In this document: positions 33,006-41,827 of the stretch, piece after piece
How positions within the stretch are numbered: position 1 is the stretch's first letter
Layout of the letters: each line of letters starts with the position of its first letter
NCBI RefSeq assembly: GCF_016862435.1
Contig: NZ_BOMY01000050.1
Coordinates: 248,001-312,000, forward strand
Reading direction: 5' to 3'
Length of the DNA: 64,000 nucleotides
From: Paractinoplanes tereljensis
Lineage (GTDB): Bacteria; Actinomycetota; Actinomycetes; Mycobacteriales; Micromonosporaceae
Notes under the pieces: model-generated
The model's input: the letters and a program-made list of their open reading frames with translations, nothing else
Told to the model about the DNA's origin: nothing
Database searches by the model: none
Translations under genes and position numbers: made by a program

Positions 33006-34730
33006 TCAGCGTGCGCGGTTGATCGCGCTGGTCACGGCCTTGATCGAGGCGCTCACGATGTTCGCGTCGATGCCGACGCCCCACACTGTCCGGTCGCCGA
33101 CCTCAACCTCGACGTACGCCGCGGCCTGGGCGTTCTCGCCGGCGGTCATCGCGTGCTCCTGGTAGTCCAGCACCCGGGCCTGTACGCCCAGCGGCGTCAC
33201 GGCCTGCACGAACGCGTCGATCGGGCCGTTACCGACGCCGACCAGCGGCCGCCGCACGCCGCGGTGGAAGACCTCGAGGTCGATCTCGACCTTGCCGTCG
33301 ACCGTGGCGGTGCTGTAGCCCTCGATCTTGAAGGCGCTGGCGATCTGGTGCTCGACCAGGTATTCGCCGGCGAAGATGTCCCACATCTGCTGCGGGGAGA
33401 CCTCGCCGCCCTCCTCGTCGGTGTGGTGCTGCACCACGCCGGAGAACTCGATCTGCAGCCGCCGCGGCAGCTCCAGCTTGTGCTCTTCTTTCATGATGTA
33501 CGCCACGCCGCCCTTGCCGGACTGCGAGTTGACCCGGATGACCGCCTCGTAACTGCGGCCCACGTCCTTCGGGTCGATCGGCAGGTAGGGGACGCCCCAG
33601 GTGAACGCGTCGACCTCGACCCCGGCCGCGTCGGCGTCCGACTTCAGCCAGGCGAAGCCCTTGTTGATCGCGTCCTGGTGCGAACCGGAGAACGACGTGT
33701 AGACCAGGTCACCCACGTACGGGTGCCGCTCGTGCACCGGCAGCTGGTTGCAGTACTCGACCGTACGCTTGATCTCGTCGATCTTTGAGAAGTTGATCTG
33801 GGGGTCGATGCCCTGGGCGAACATGTTCAGACCCAGGGTGACCAGGTCGACGTTGCCGGTGCGCTCGCCGTTGCCGAACAGGCAGCCCTCGATGCGGTCG
33901 GCACCGGCCAGCAGGCCCAGCTCGGCCGCGGCCACGCCGGTGCCGCGGTCGTTGTGCGGGTGCAGCGACAGCACCACCGACTCGCGGCGGGGCAGGTTGC
34001 GATGCATCCACTCGATCGAGTCGGCGTAGACGTTCGGGGTGGCCATCTCGACGGTGGCCGGCAGGTTGATGATCAGCGGACGGTCCGGGGTCGGGTCGAT
34101 CACGTCGATGACCGCCGAGCAGACCTCCAGGGCGTACTCCAGCTCGGTGCCCGTGTAGGACTCAGGGGAGTACTCGTAGAAGATCTCGGTGTCCGGGGTG
34201 TAGATCTCCGCGTACTTCTGGCAGAACCGGGCGCCGCTGGTGGCGATGTCGGTGATGCCGTCCTTGTCCAGGCCGAACACGACCCGCCGCTGCAGCACCG
34301 AGGTCGAGTTGTAGAAGTGCACGATGGCCCGCTTGGCGCCGCGCAGCGACTCGAAGGTGCGCTCGATCAGGTGTTCCCGGCACTGGGTCAGCACCTGGAC
34401 GGTGACGTCGTCCGGGATCAGGTCCTGCTCGATCAGCTGGCGGATGAAGTCGTAGTCGGTCTGCGACGCAGCCGGGAAGCCGACCTCGATCTCCTTATAG
34501 CCCATCTGCACCAGCAGCATGAACATGCGCTTCTTGCGCTCGGGGGACATCGGGTCGATCAGCGCTTGGTTGCCGTCCCGCAGGTCGACCGCGCACCAGC
34601 GCGGGGCGGTGTCGGTTACCTTCGTCGGCCACTGCCGGTCGGGCAGATCAACGGCGAACTGCTTCTGGTACGGCAGGTAGCGCTCGAACGGCATGGCACT
34701 GGGGCGCTGAGTGTCAAAGGGGTTGGACAT
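33006..34730 (-). CDS. leuA: 2-isopropylmalate synthase
   Basis: A 574-residue enzyme of the long actinobacterial LeuA type, condensing acetyl-CoA with 2-oxoisovalerate in the first step of leucine synthesis. The TIM-barrel domain has DLRDGNQALIDPM near residue 50 and metal-binding HPHNDRG. A C-terminal LeuA dimer/regulatory domain (about 440-570) that binds leucine is present. The ATG at 34730 matches the family start. A leader peptide with three leucine codons and a hairpin precede it, so expression is probably controlled by attenuation as well as by feedback on the enzyme. Confidence 0.96.
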   Translation of the reverse strand: MSNPFDTQRPSAMPFERYLPYQKQFAVDLPDRQWPTKVTDTAPRWCAVDLRDGNQALIDPMSPERKKRMFMLLVQMGYKEIEVGFPAASQTDYDFIRQLIEQDLIPDDVTVQVLTQCREHLIERTFESLRGAKRAIVHFYNSTSVLQRRVVFGLDKDGITDIATSGARFCQKYAEIYTPDTEIFYEYSPESYTGTELEYALEVCSAVIDVIDPTPDRPLIINLPATVEMATPNVYADSIEWMHRNLPRRESVVLSLHPHNDRGTGVAAAELGLLAGADRIEGCLFGNGERTGNVDLVTLGLNMFAQGIDPQINFSKIDEIKRTVEYCNQLPVHERHPYVGDLVYTSFSGSHQDAINKGFAWLKSDADAAGVEVDAFTWGVPYLPIDPKDVGRSYEAVIRVNSQSGKGGVAYIMKEEHKLELPRRLQIEFSGVVQHHTDEEGGEVSPQQMWDIFAGEYLVEHQIASAFKIEGYSTATVDGKVEIDLEVFHRGVRRPLVGVGNGPIDAFVQAVTPLGVQARVLDYQEHAMTAGENAQAAAYVEVEVGDRTVWGVGIDANIVSASIKAVTSAINRAR

Positions 34731-34772
34731 GTGGATGCTCCTGAAAGGCGAGACCTGGGAGGCGGGCGCGCG

Positions 34773-34844
34773 TCAACTCCGCGACGAGGTGCCGGCCTGA
34801 GATGGGGCCTCGTCGCGGCAGCGAAGGAGGAGCGTCTGCCACAT
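34773..34844 (-). CDS. leuA leader peptide
   Basis: A 23-codon frame 42 bases before leuA begins MWQTLLLRCRDE, with three consecutive leucine codons (CTC CTC CTT) at positions 5-7. The rest of the leader forms the hairpin at 34779-34818. Ribosome stalling at the leucine codons would change folding downstream. A weak GGGTG precedes the ATG. Leader-peptide control of leuA has been proposed for actinobacteria on comparative grounds. The frame was found by reading the strand directly. Confidence 0.75.
   Translation of the reverse strand: MWQTLLLRCRDEAPSQAGTSSRS
34779..34818 (-). promoter_or_regulatory. Attenuator hairpin in the leuA leader
   Basis: In the transcript CCGCGACGAGG (34818-34808) pairs perfectly with CCTCGTCGCGG (34789-34779) over 11 bp with an 18-base loop. 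It begins directly after the leucine codons of the leader, so a ribosome stalled there would cover or free the first arm. Confidence 0.7.
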
Positions 34845-34914
34845 GTCGAAAATCACCCTACGTGATCAACTCGGACGTAGCTAACTCTACGCCCGGATGC
34901 TGGGAACGCCAGGC

Positions 34915-35700
34915 TCAGGCGGACGGGACCAGGTCGGACGGGGTCGGGTCGACCGCCGGCGGCGGCAGCGCGTCCTGGCCCATCGCCGGGCCGGGCACCT
35001 CGGCGCCGGGCAGCGCCACGGTCGCCGGGCCGACCACCTGGCTGACCAGCTTGAGCACGCCGAAGCCGACCCGGGCCGCGGTCAGCACGCCGTCGGCCGA
35101 GTAGCAGTAGATGCCGATGTCGACCGGCGCCTTGATCGAGGCCGCGATCGAGTCGATCGAGTAACAGGCGCCCTGGGCGCCGGACAGCGGCTGCACCTCG
35201 GCCACCGACAGGGCCGCCTGCCGGTCCCGGAAGACCGGCAGCCACAGCCGGAACAGCCGCTCGACCTGCGGCGAGTTGTCCTTGGCCACCCGCTTGCCGG
35301 CCGGCGCCACCTTGACGCAGGTGGGGGTGACCGGGTTGCTCGGCGAGGAGACCGTGCACTGATAGACGCCGGCCGCGGTGGAGACGATCGAGACGTCGGT
35401 GGTGCCGCCCAGCATGGCGTCGCTCACATCGACCCGCCAGGTGCCGTCGGCGGCGATGGTGGCCACCACGTTGTGCTGCCGGCCACTGCCGTCGTCGTCG
35501 AGCGTGTAGAGCGCCGCGTACGCCTTGTCGGCGGCCAGCGCGGCGGTGGCGGCGAGTTCGGCGCGGGCGTCCGGGGCGGTGTTGCCGCCGGTCGGCGCGG
35601 AGGCGGACGGCGTGGGCGACGCCTCGGGGGTGCCGCCGCAGGCCGCGACGCAGCCCACCAAAAGGGCGGCGACGGACAGGGGCAGCAGGTGTGGGCGCAC
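34915..35700 (-). CDS. Putative lipoprotein, unknown function
   Basis: A 261-residue secreted lipoprotein. Residues 1-22 are a signal peptide with lipobox VAAC, followed by a Pro/Ser/Thr spacer. The mature domain begins with a long helix (ARAELAATAALAADKAYAALYTL) and continues with beta strands; four cysteines at CTVSS, TCVK, ACYS and YCYS suggest two disulfides. The C-terminus is Pro/Ala-rich. The family is not recognised. The GTG at 35700 is chosen because the signal peptide starts there; the frame stays open far upstream without support. It diverges from lysC. Confidence 0.8.
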   Translation of the reverse strand: MRPHLLPLSVAALLVGCVAACGGTPEASPTPSASAPTGGNTAPDARAELAATAALAADKAYAALYTLDDDGSGRQHNVVATIAADGTWRVDVSDAMLGGTTDVSIVSTAAGVYQCTVSSPSNPVTPTCVKVAPAGKRVAKDNSPQVERLFRLWLPVFRDRQAALSVAEVQPLSGAQGACYSIDSIAASIKAPVDIGIYCYSADGVLTAARVGFGVLKLVSQVVGPATVALPGAEVPGPAMGQDALPPPAVDPTPSDLVPSA

Positions 35701-35850
35701 CGAGACATTCTCGCCTCCGCGGGGCGAACCACCCGGTGTCGGAAGGCTGGCGTGTCGCGAATCCTGGGATCGGCTGTCGGAGTCGGGCCGAGTCGCAGCT
35801 AGGGTGGTTGCGATTGTCCTGGCCTTTGACGTCGAAGGAATGGTTACCCC

Positions 35851-37116
<1,266 letters not shown>

Positions 37117-37124
37117 GAGCGCAG

Positions 37125-38177
37125 ATGGCGCAGCCCACGCTCGCCGTCGTCGGAGCCACCGGCTCCGTCGGGACAGTCATGCTCGAATTGCTCTCCTCCC
37201 GGCGCAACGTCTGGGGGGAGATCCGGCTGCTGGCCACCGCCCGGTCGGCCGGTAAGCAACTGAGCTGCCGCGGCGAGCAGCTGACCGTGCGGGAGCTGAC
37301 TCCCGAGGCGTTCGACGGCGTCGACGTGGCCATGTTCGACGTGCCCGACGACGTGTCCCGGGAGTGGGCGCCGATCGCGACCGCCCGCGGCGTCACCGTG
37401 GTCGACAACTCGGCCGCGTTCCGGATGGAACCGGACGTGCCGCTGGTCGTGCCCGAGGTCAACAAGGACGCGCTGCGCGACCGGCCGCGCAACATCGTCG
37501 CCAACGCCAACTGCACGGTGATGGCGATGATGATGGCGATCGCGCCGCTGCACCGTGAATACGGCCTGCGCGAGCTGGTGCTGGCCTCCTACCAGGCCGC
37601 CTCGGGCGCCGGGCAGGTCGGCGTGGACACCCTGCACGATCAGCTCAGCAAGGTGGCCGGCGACCGTTCGCTGGGTTCCCGGCCGGGCAACGTGCGGCAG
37701 GCGGTCGGCGACGACCTGGGTCCGTTCCCGGCGCCGCTCGCGCTCAACGTGGTGCCCTGGTCGGGCGCGCTCGAGCCGCTCGGCTGGTCGTCCGAGGAGC
37801 TCAAGCTGCGCAACGAGTCCCGCAAGATCCTCGAGTTGCAGGCGCTGAAGGTCTCGGCGACCTGCGTGCGCGTGCCGGTGGTGACCGGCCACTCGATCGC
37901 CGTGCACGCGGTCTTCGGCTCCGAGGTCACCGCGGACGGCGCGCGTCAGGCGCTGCGCGGCGCACCCGGGGTGATCCTGGTCGACGACCCCGAGGCCGGC
38001 GAGTTCCCGATGCCGATCGACGCGGTCGGCACCGACCCGAGCTGGGTGGGCCGCATCCGCCGGGCGATGGACGACCCGCGGGCCCTTGACCTGTTCGTCA
38101 CCGGGGACAACATGCGCAAGGGCGCCGCGCTCAACACTCTCCAGATCGCCGAGCTGATCGCCGCCGAGAAGAAATAG
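37125..38177 (+). CDS. asd: Aspartate-semialdehyde dehydrogenase
   Basis: A 350-residue enzyme that reduces aspartyl phosphate made by LysC. The NADP motif GATGSVG is at residues 10-16 and the catalytic cysteine is in NANCTVMAM near residue 130. SYQAASGAGQVG and the late active-site RVPVVTGHS segment follow. The last residues, AELIAAEKK, are encoded by a sequence that is repeated at 40022. It is the second gene of the lysC-asd unit. Confidence 0.96.
   Translation: MAQPTLAVVGATGSVGTVMLELLSSRRNVWGEIRLLATARSAGKQLSCRGEQLTVRELTPEAFDGVDVAMFDVPDDVSREWAPIATARGVTVVDNSAAFRMEPDVPLVVPEVNKDALRDRPRNIVANANCTVMAMMMAIAPLHREYGLRELVLASYQAASGAGQVGVDTLHDQLSKVAGDRSLGSRPGNVRQAVGDDLGPFPAPLALNVVPWSGALEPLGWSSEELKLRNESRKILELQALKVSATCVRVPVVTGHSIAVHAVFGSEVTADGARQALRGAPGVILVDDPEAGEFPMPIDAVGTDPSWVGRIRRAMDDPRALDLFVTGDNMRKGAALNTLQIAELIAAEKK
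38151..38173 (+). repeat. Left copy of a 23-bp direct repeat flanking the AlbA_2 gene
   Basis: The 3' end of asd contains GAGCTGATCGCCGCCGAGA followed by A-GAA. The same 19 bases, then C-GAA, recur at 40022-40044. One mismatch in 23. The repeats bracket 1.85 kb that holds one gene. Confidence 0.85.
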
Positions 38178-38315
38178 CCCCCGCTGGCTGAGCTTGTTGT
38201 GTTTCTTGCGTCTTCAATTCCGTACGCGCCAGTTCGGTCCCGTGGCACTCGGTTTCGCTCAGCGAAAATCACCCTCCGCGCGCCCGCTGCGGGCGGACCC
38301 GGCCCAAGACCGCGC

Positions 38316-39944
38316 TCAGAAGAGTTGGTCGTTGTCCCCAGGCGGCAGGATGTATCGCGTTCCGCGTCGTTCGCCGGTCTGCACGAGCCGGCCATCTCGA
38401 ACTAGGGCCCTGAGCACCGAAATCGCCTGTTGGCGGTCGAGGCCGGTTAGCTCGCGCACTCTCTCATTGGAGATTTCATCCTCGGTCGCAGCTGCTTCCA
38501 AGATCATGTCGGATAGCTGCTTCGGCGACAATCTGAACGCTGCGGGCGGTGATACTGACTCGTTCAAGTAATACACGGAGCCACGCCGCTCGCCACGCTG
38601 CTCAAGGAGGTTCGCTTCGCAAAGCCGCTTCAATGCCTTCCGGGCGACACCCGGATCATCTGTCTTCAATACCGCACGAGCGGAACTGTTCGTGAGTTCG
38701 TTCCCTCGTGCTGCGTAAACGAGAAGCAGTTTGTCGGACGAGGAGATCTCTCCGCGCCGTTCAAGCTCGGCAACCCAGACTCGCTCGCGTGGTGTGATCG
38801 CTCCCCGGAGCGGCAAGGTGACGGTGACGAAAGATCCGTCATCCTCGAACATCGGCGGGTCGAGCAGCGCGTCTTCCATCTCGTCCTGCATGACGTCGAT
38901 GCCGCGTCCGGCGTCCTCCGCCAGGCTGAATCGCCGCAGCACGTCGATGAGGTCCGGGTTTCGCGCCGCTTGCGCTTGCCGGATGGTCTCGATGGTGACC
39001 GGCTCAGGCAGTGGGCCGGGTGAGCGCACCGTGACCGCGTCAGGGCGAAGCTCCACGACGACTGCGGTTCGGTTGATCTCGTAGGTGCGATGTGCCACTG
39101 CGTTCGCGATAGCTTCCCGGATCACCACATCTGGAATTCGGGGCATCTCGTATCGATAAAGTCCCGATACGACGATGTCGCTGCCCAGCTCGCCGATGAT
39201 GAACCCGGTGGCTTCTCTGACCTGTTGGGGCAGCGTCCCGTCGAACACGACGCGCCGATCGTAGTTCGGCCCCTCTGCGGGATAGCGGCGTACCTCGATG
39301 ACGGCTTTCTTCAGGTCGAGCGAATCCGAGGGATGGGTAAGAAAGAGCGCGCCGGCGACCGTGAGCTCGCCGTCGGTCGCCAAGCCTCGCTCCGACAGCC
39401 GGTTTCCCAACTGTGGGTCGGTCGGATCCCATCCATAGGTAAGACACAGGTCGATCAACGCGGCGTGGTCAGCCGCCTGTACGGATATGTGTGTCAATGA
39501 GCGCTCGAACCGGCGAAGCGTTCTGCTGCTCATGAAGCTCCACGCCTCCGCGCCGAAAAGCGGGATGTTGCGACCTCCGCGCCGGACCAGGATGCGGCCG
39601 TCGCTGGTCTGCGCGAACCCTTCCTCGCGTCGTCGCACGCGAACGGCGACGATGGGCTTTCCATCCACCTCTACTTCGCGGATGTCATAGCGGCCGGCAT
39701 CATGGGCGGCGAGCGCGGCTTGGTGAATCTTGTCGTCGGTCCCCTGATCCAGCCTTCTACCGACCACTTCGCGCTTGTCGGTTACACCGATGAAGATGAC
39801 GCCGCCGTCGGTGTTGCTGAACGCGACGATCGCCTCTTGCAGTCTGTCGGCGCTGGTGCCGGTCTTGAGCTCGACTTCGTCGGTCTCGCGGGCGATCAGC
39901 TCGGCGAACTCTGTCGCTTCATATCGAGCGTGCACGTCGATCAC
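38316..39944 (-). CDS. AlbA_2 (Schlafen AlbA_2/AAA_4) domain ATP-binding putative transcriptional regulator
   Basis: A 542-residue protein. Residues 15-130 are an AlbA_2 domain (EVELKTG, then LQEAIVAFSNTDGGVIFIGVTD and ILVRRGGRN). Residues 230-370 contain a degenerate HATPase-like region (VVIREAIANAVAHRTYEINRTAV, then SPGPLPEPVT and AGRGIDVMQDEM). The last 140 residues hold one or two winged helices. Such proteins are annotated as putative transcriptional regulators, and some relatives sit in defence or mobile loci. The GTG at 39944 is preferred; CATACT ends six bases before it and TTGCAA lies 16 bases further up, so it looks leaderless. GC content appears lower than in the neighbours, which suggests transfer. 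It sits between direct repeats of the asd end. Confidence 0.83.
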   Translation of the reverse strand: MIDVHARYEATEFAELIARETDEVELKTGTSADRLQEAIVAFSNTDGGVIFIGVTDKREVVGRRLDQGTDDKIHQAALAAHDAGRYDIREVEVDGKPIVAVRVRRREEGFAQTSDGRILVRRGGRNIPLFGAEAWSFMSSRTLRRFERSLTHISVQAADHAALIDLCLTYGWDPTDPQLGNRLSERGLATDGELTVAGALFLTHPSDSLDLKKAVIEVRRYPAEGPNYDRRVVFDGTLPQQVREATGFIIGELGSDIVVSGLYRYEMPRIPDVVIREAIANAVAHRTYEINRTAVVVELRPDAVTVRSPGPLPEPVTIETIRQAQAARNPDLIDVLRRFSLAEDAGRGIDVMQDEMEDALLDPPMFEDDGSFVTVTLPLRGAITPRERVWVAELERRGEISSSDKLLLVYAARGNELTNSSARAVLKTDDPGVARKALKRLCEANLLEQRGERRGSVYYLNESVSPPAAFRLSPKQLSDMILEAAATEDEISNERVRELTGLDRQQAISVLRALVRDGRLVQTGERRGTRYILPPGDNDQLF

Positions 39945-40021
39945 ACGAAGAGTATGACGGGTTATGAAGCTATTGCAACATCCCGCATGTGCCAAGTAGA
40001 AACTCTTCATAACTCCGCATG

Positions 40022-40044
40022 GAGCTGATCGCCGCCGAGACGAA
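40022..40044 (+). repeat. Right copy of the 23-bp direct repeat
   Basis: GAGCTGATCGCCGCCGAGA then C-GAA, matching the end of asd. Read in the asd frame it gives ELIAAETK, so it looks like a leftover asd C-terminus beyond the inserted gene. Confidence 0.85.
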
Positions 40045-40051
40045 GTGTGCG

Positions 40052-40570
40052 TTAGCTGAGGTCTTCCCTGGTCAGCAGGGCTCGCAGGGTGATGCCATCG
40101 GCGGCCAGGGCGGCCGCGCCACCCTCCTGGCGGTCGATCACGCACAGCGCGTGGTCCACGTGCGCGCCCAGCTTGCGCAGCTCGCCGGTGGAGATGACCA
40201 CCTGGCCGCCCGAGGTGACGACGTCCTCGACCACCAGCACCCGGCGGCCGGCCACCTCGGCGCCCTCGGACAGCCGGGACGTGCCGTACTGCTTGGCCTG
40301 CTTGCGGACGAACGCGGTCGGCAGCTTGGCGTGCCGGGCCAGCGCGGTCACCACCGCGATGCCGCCCATCTCCAAGCCCGCCAGCACCTCGGTGCCCTCG
40401 GGGATCAGCACCGCCATCCGCTCGGCCAGCTGATCGAGCAGCTCCGGGTCGGCCTCGAACTGGTACTTGTCGAAATATTCAGTCGCGGTGCGGCCGGAAC
40501 GGAGAACGAACTCGCCGGTCAGCCGGCTCACGTCGCGGACCCGCCGGGCCAGATCTTCAGAGGAGGTCAC
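40052..40570 (-). CDS. pyrE: Orotate phosphoribosyltransferase
   Basis: A 172-residue enzyme that joins orotate to PRPP in pyrimidine synthesis. The PRPP-binding motif VLVVEDVVTSGGQV is near residue 105, and the catalytic loop segment FVRKQAKQYGTSRLSEGAEV precedes it. Length is normal. GTG at 40570 is the start. No terminator could be identified between its stop and the inserted region. Confidence 0.95.
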   Translation of the reverse strand: MTSSEDLARRVRDVSRLTGEFVLRSGRTATEYFDKYQFEADPELLDQLAERMAVLIPEGTEVLAGLEMGGIAVVTALARHAKLPTAFVRKQAKQYGTSRLSEGAEVAGRRVLVVEDVVTSGGQVVISTGELRKLGAHVDHALCVIDRQEGGAAALAADGITLRALLTREDLS

Positions 40571-40662
40571 AAGGGTCTAGCCTCCCAGGCCGCCCCGGGA
40601 CGGATGACAGCACCCCAGACGCAACCACTCAGCAACCGACAAACCGTGCCGATCAGAAGATC

Positions 40663-41823
40663 ATGCTGAGCAATCCGCATCGGTGGTTCGGCGCTGGGCA
40701 GAGCAGCGCCGCGGACTCCGCCAAGGCCGGTGCCGAGGCCGCAGCGGAAGCGATCGGTGGCCGCGTGCCCAAGGCCGTGGTCGTCTTCGCGTCGGTGGCG
40801 CACGATCTGCCGGCCCTGATCTCCGGGGTGCGGGCGGAGGTCGGCCCGGACGCCGCGATCGTCGGCAGCACCACCATGGGCGAGCTCGGCAACGGCGGGC
40901 TGACCGTCGGCGGGGTCGCGGTGGCCGCGCTCGGCGGCGACGGCTTCACGGTGCACACCCGGGCCGCGCACATCCACGAGTCCGATCCGCGCGCGGCCGG
41001 GGCGGCGGCCGCCGAGTCGCTGCGCGGGCTGCACGACGACCACAAGGTGCTGGTCCTGTTCTGCGACGGGCTCACCGGGCATCCGCACGACATCGTCCGG
41101 GGCGCGTACTCCAGCGTCGGCGCTACCGTTCCGCTGGTCGGCGGGTTCGGCGCGGACGATCGGCGCTTCGAGCGGACCTACCAGTTCTACGGCGACGAGG
41201 TGCTCACCAACTCGGTGGTCGGGCTCGCGCTCGGCTCGGACGGGCCGATCGGCATCGGCGTCGCGCACGGCTGGCGCCGGATCGAACCGCCGATGATCGT
41301 CACGAAGAGCCAGGGCGCGCACATCTTCCTGCTCGACGACGAGCCGGCCCTGGACGTCCTGCTGCGCCGCAACAACTTCGAGGGAACCGCCGACGAGTTC
41401 TTCCACCAGGGCCGGCAGTTGCAGCCGCTCGGACTCTCCCGGCGCAACGGCGAGGACATCCGGGTGCTGCACGCCGGGGACGACGAATCGCGCTCGGTCT
41501 GGGGCACCGCCGACATCCCGCAGGGCGCGCTGGTCTGGCTGATGGAGGCGGACCGGCAGGCGCTGCTCGACGGCGCCACCTGGTCGTGCACCGAGGCGCT
41601 GGCCCGGCTGGACGGGCTGGCCCCGCTGGGCGTGCTCGCGTTCGACTGCGCCGGCCGGCGGGTCGGGCTGATGGAGGGTGGCGTGGACGAGGAGGTCGCG
41701 GTCATGCGGGATGCCCTGCACGGCGCGCCGTTCGCCGGTTTCTACACCTCCGGCGAGATCGCGCGGGTACGCGGCGCGAGCGGAGTGCACCACCTCACCC
41801 TGGTCACCCTCGCCCTGGCATGA
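40663..41823 (+). CDS. FIST-domain sensory protein
   Basis: A 386-residue protein made of FIST_N (about 15-215) and FIST_C (about 220-370) domains, a ligand-sensing unit thought to bind small molecules such as amino acids. Typical segments are KAVVVFASVAHDLPALISGVR, VGSTTMGELGNGG and VPLVGGFGADD. No signal peptide or membrane segment, so it is cytoplasmic. The stop is four bases before the GGDEF-EAL gene, which makes the pair an obvious sensor-effector unit. Confidence 0.92.
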   Translation: MLSNPHRWFGAGQSSAADSAKAGAEAAAEAIGGRVPKAVVVFASVAHDLPALISGVRAEVGPDAAIVGSTTMGELGNGGLTVGGVAVAALGGDGFTVHTRAAHIHESDPRAAGAAAAESLRGLHDDHKVLVLFCDGLTGHPHDIVRGAYSSVGATVPLVGGFGADDRRFERTYQFYGDEVLTNSVVGLALGSDGPIGIGVAHGWRRIEPPMIVTKSQGAHIFLLDDEPALDVLLRRNNFEGTADEFFHQGRQLQPLGLSRRNGEDIRVLHAGDDESRSVWGTADIPQGALVWLMEADRQALLDGATWSCTEALARLDGLAPLGVLAFDCAGRRVGLMEGGVDEEVAVMRDALHGAPFAGFYTSGEIARVRGASGVHHLTLVTLALA

Positions 41824-41827
41824 CGGC

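Noticed and set aside
34731..34914. T-box or other tRNA-sensing riboswitch before leuA
   Set aside because: No T-box core motif is seen; the leader peptide with Leu codons explains the region better.
38178..40021. Integrase or transposase within the repeat-bracketed segment
   Set aside because: Only the AlbA_2 gene is present; no integrase, transposase or terminal inverted repeat could be found.
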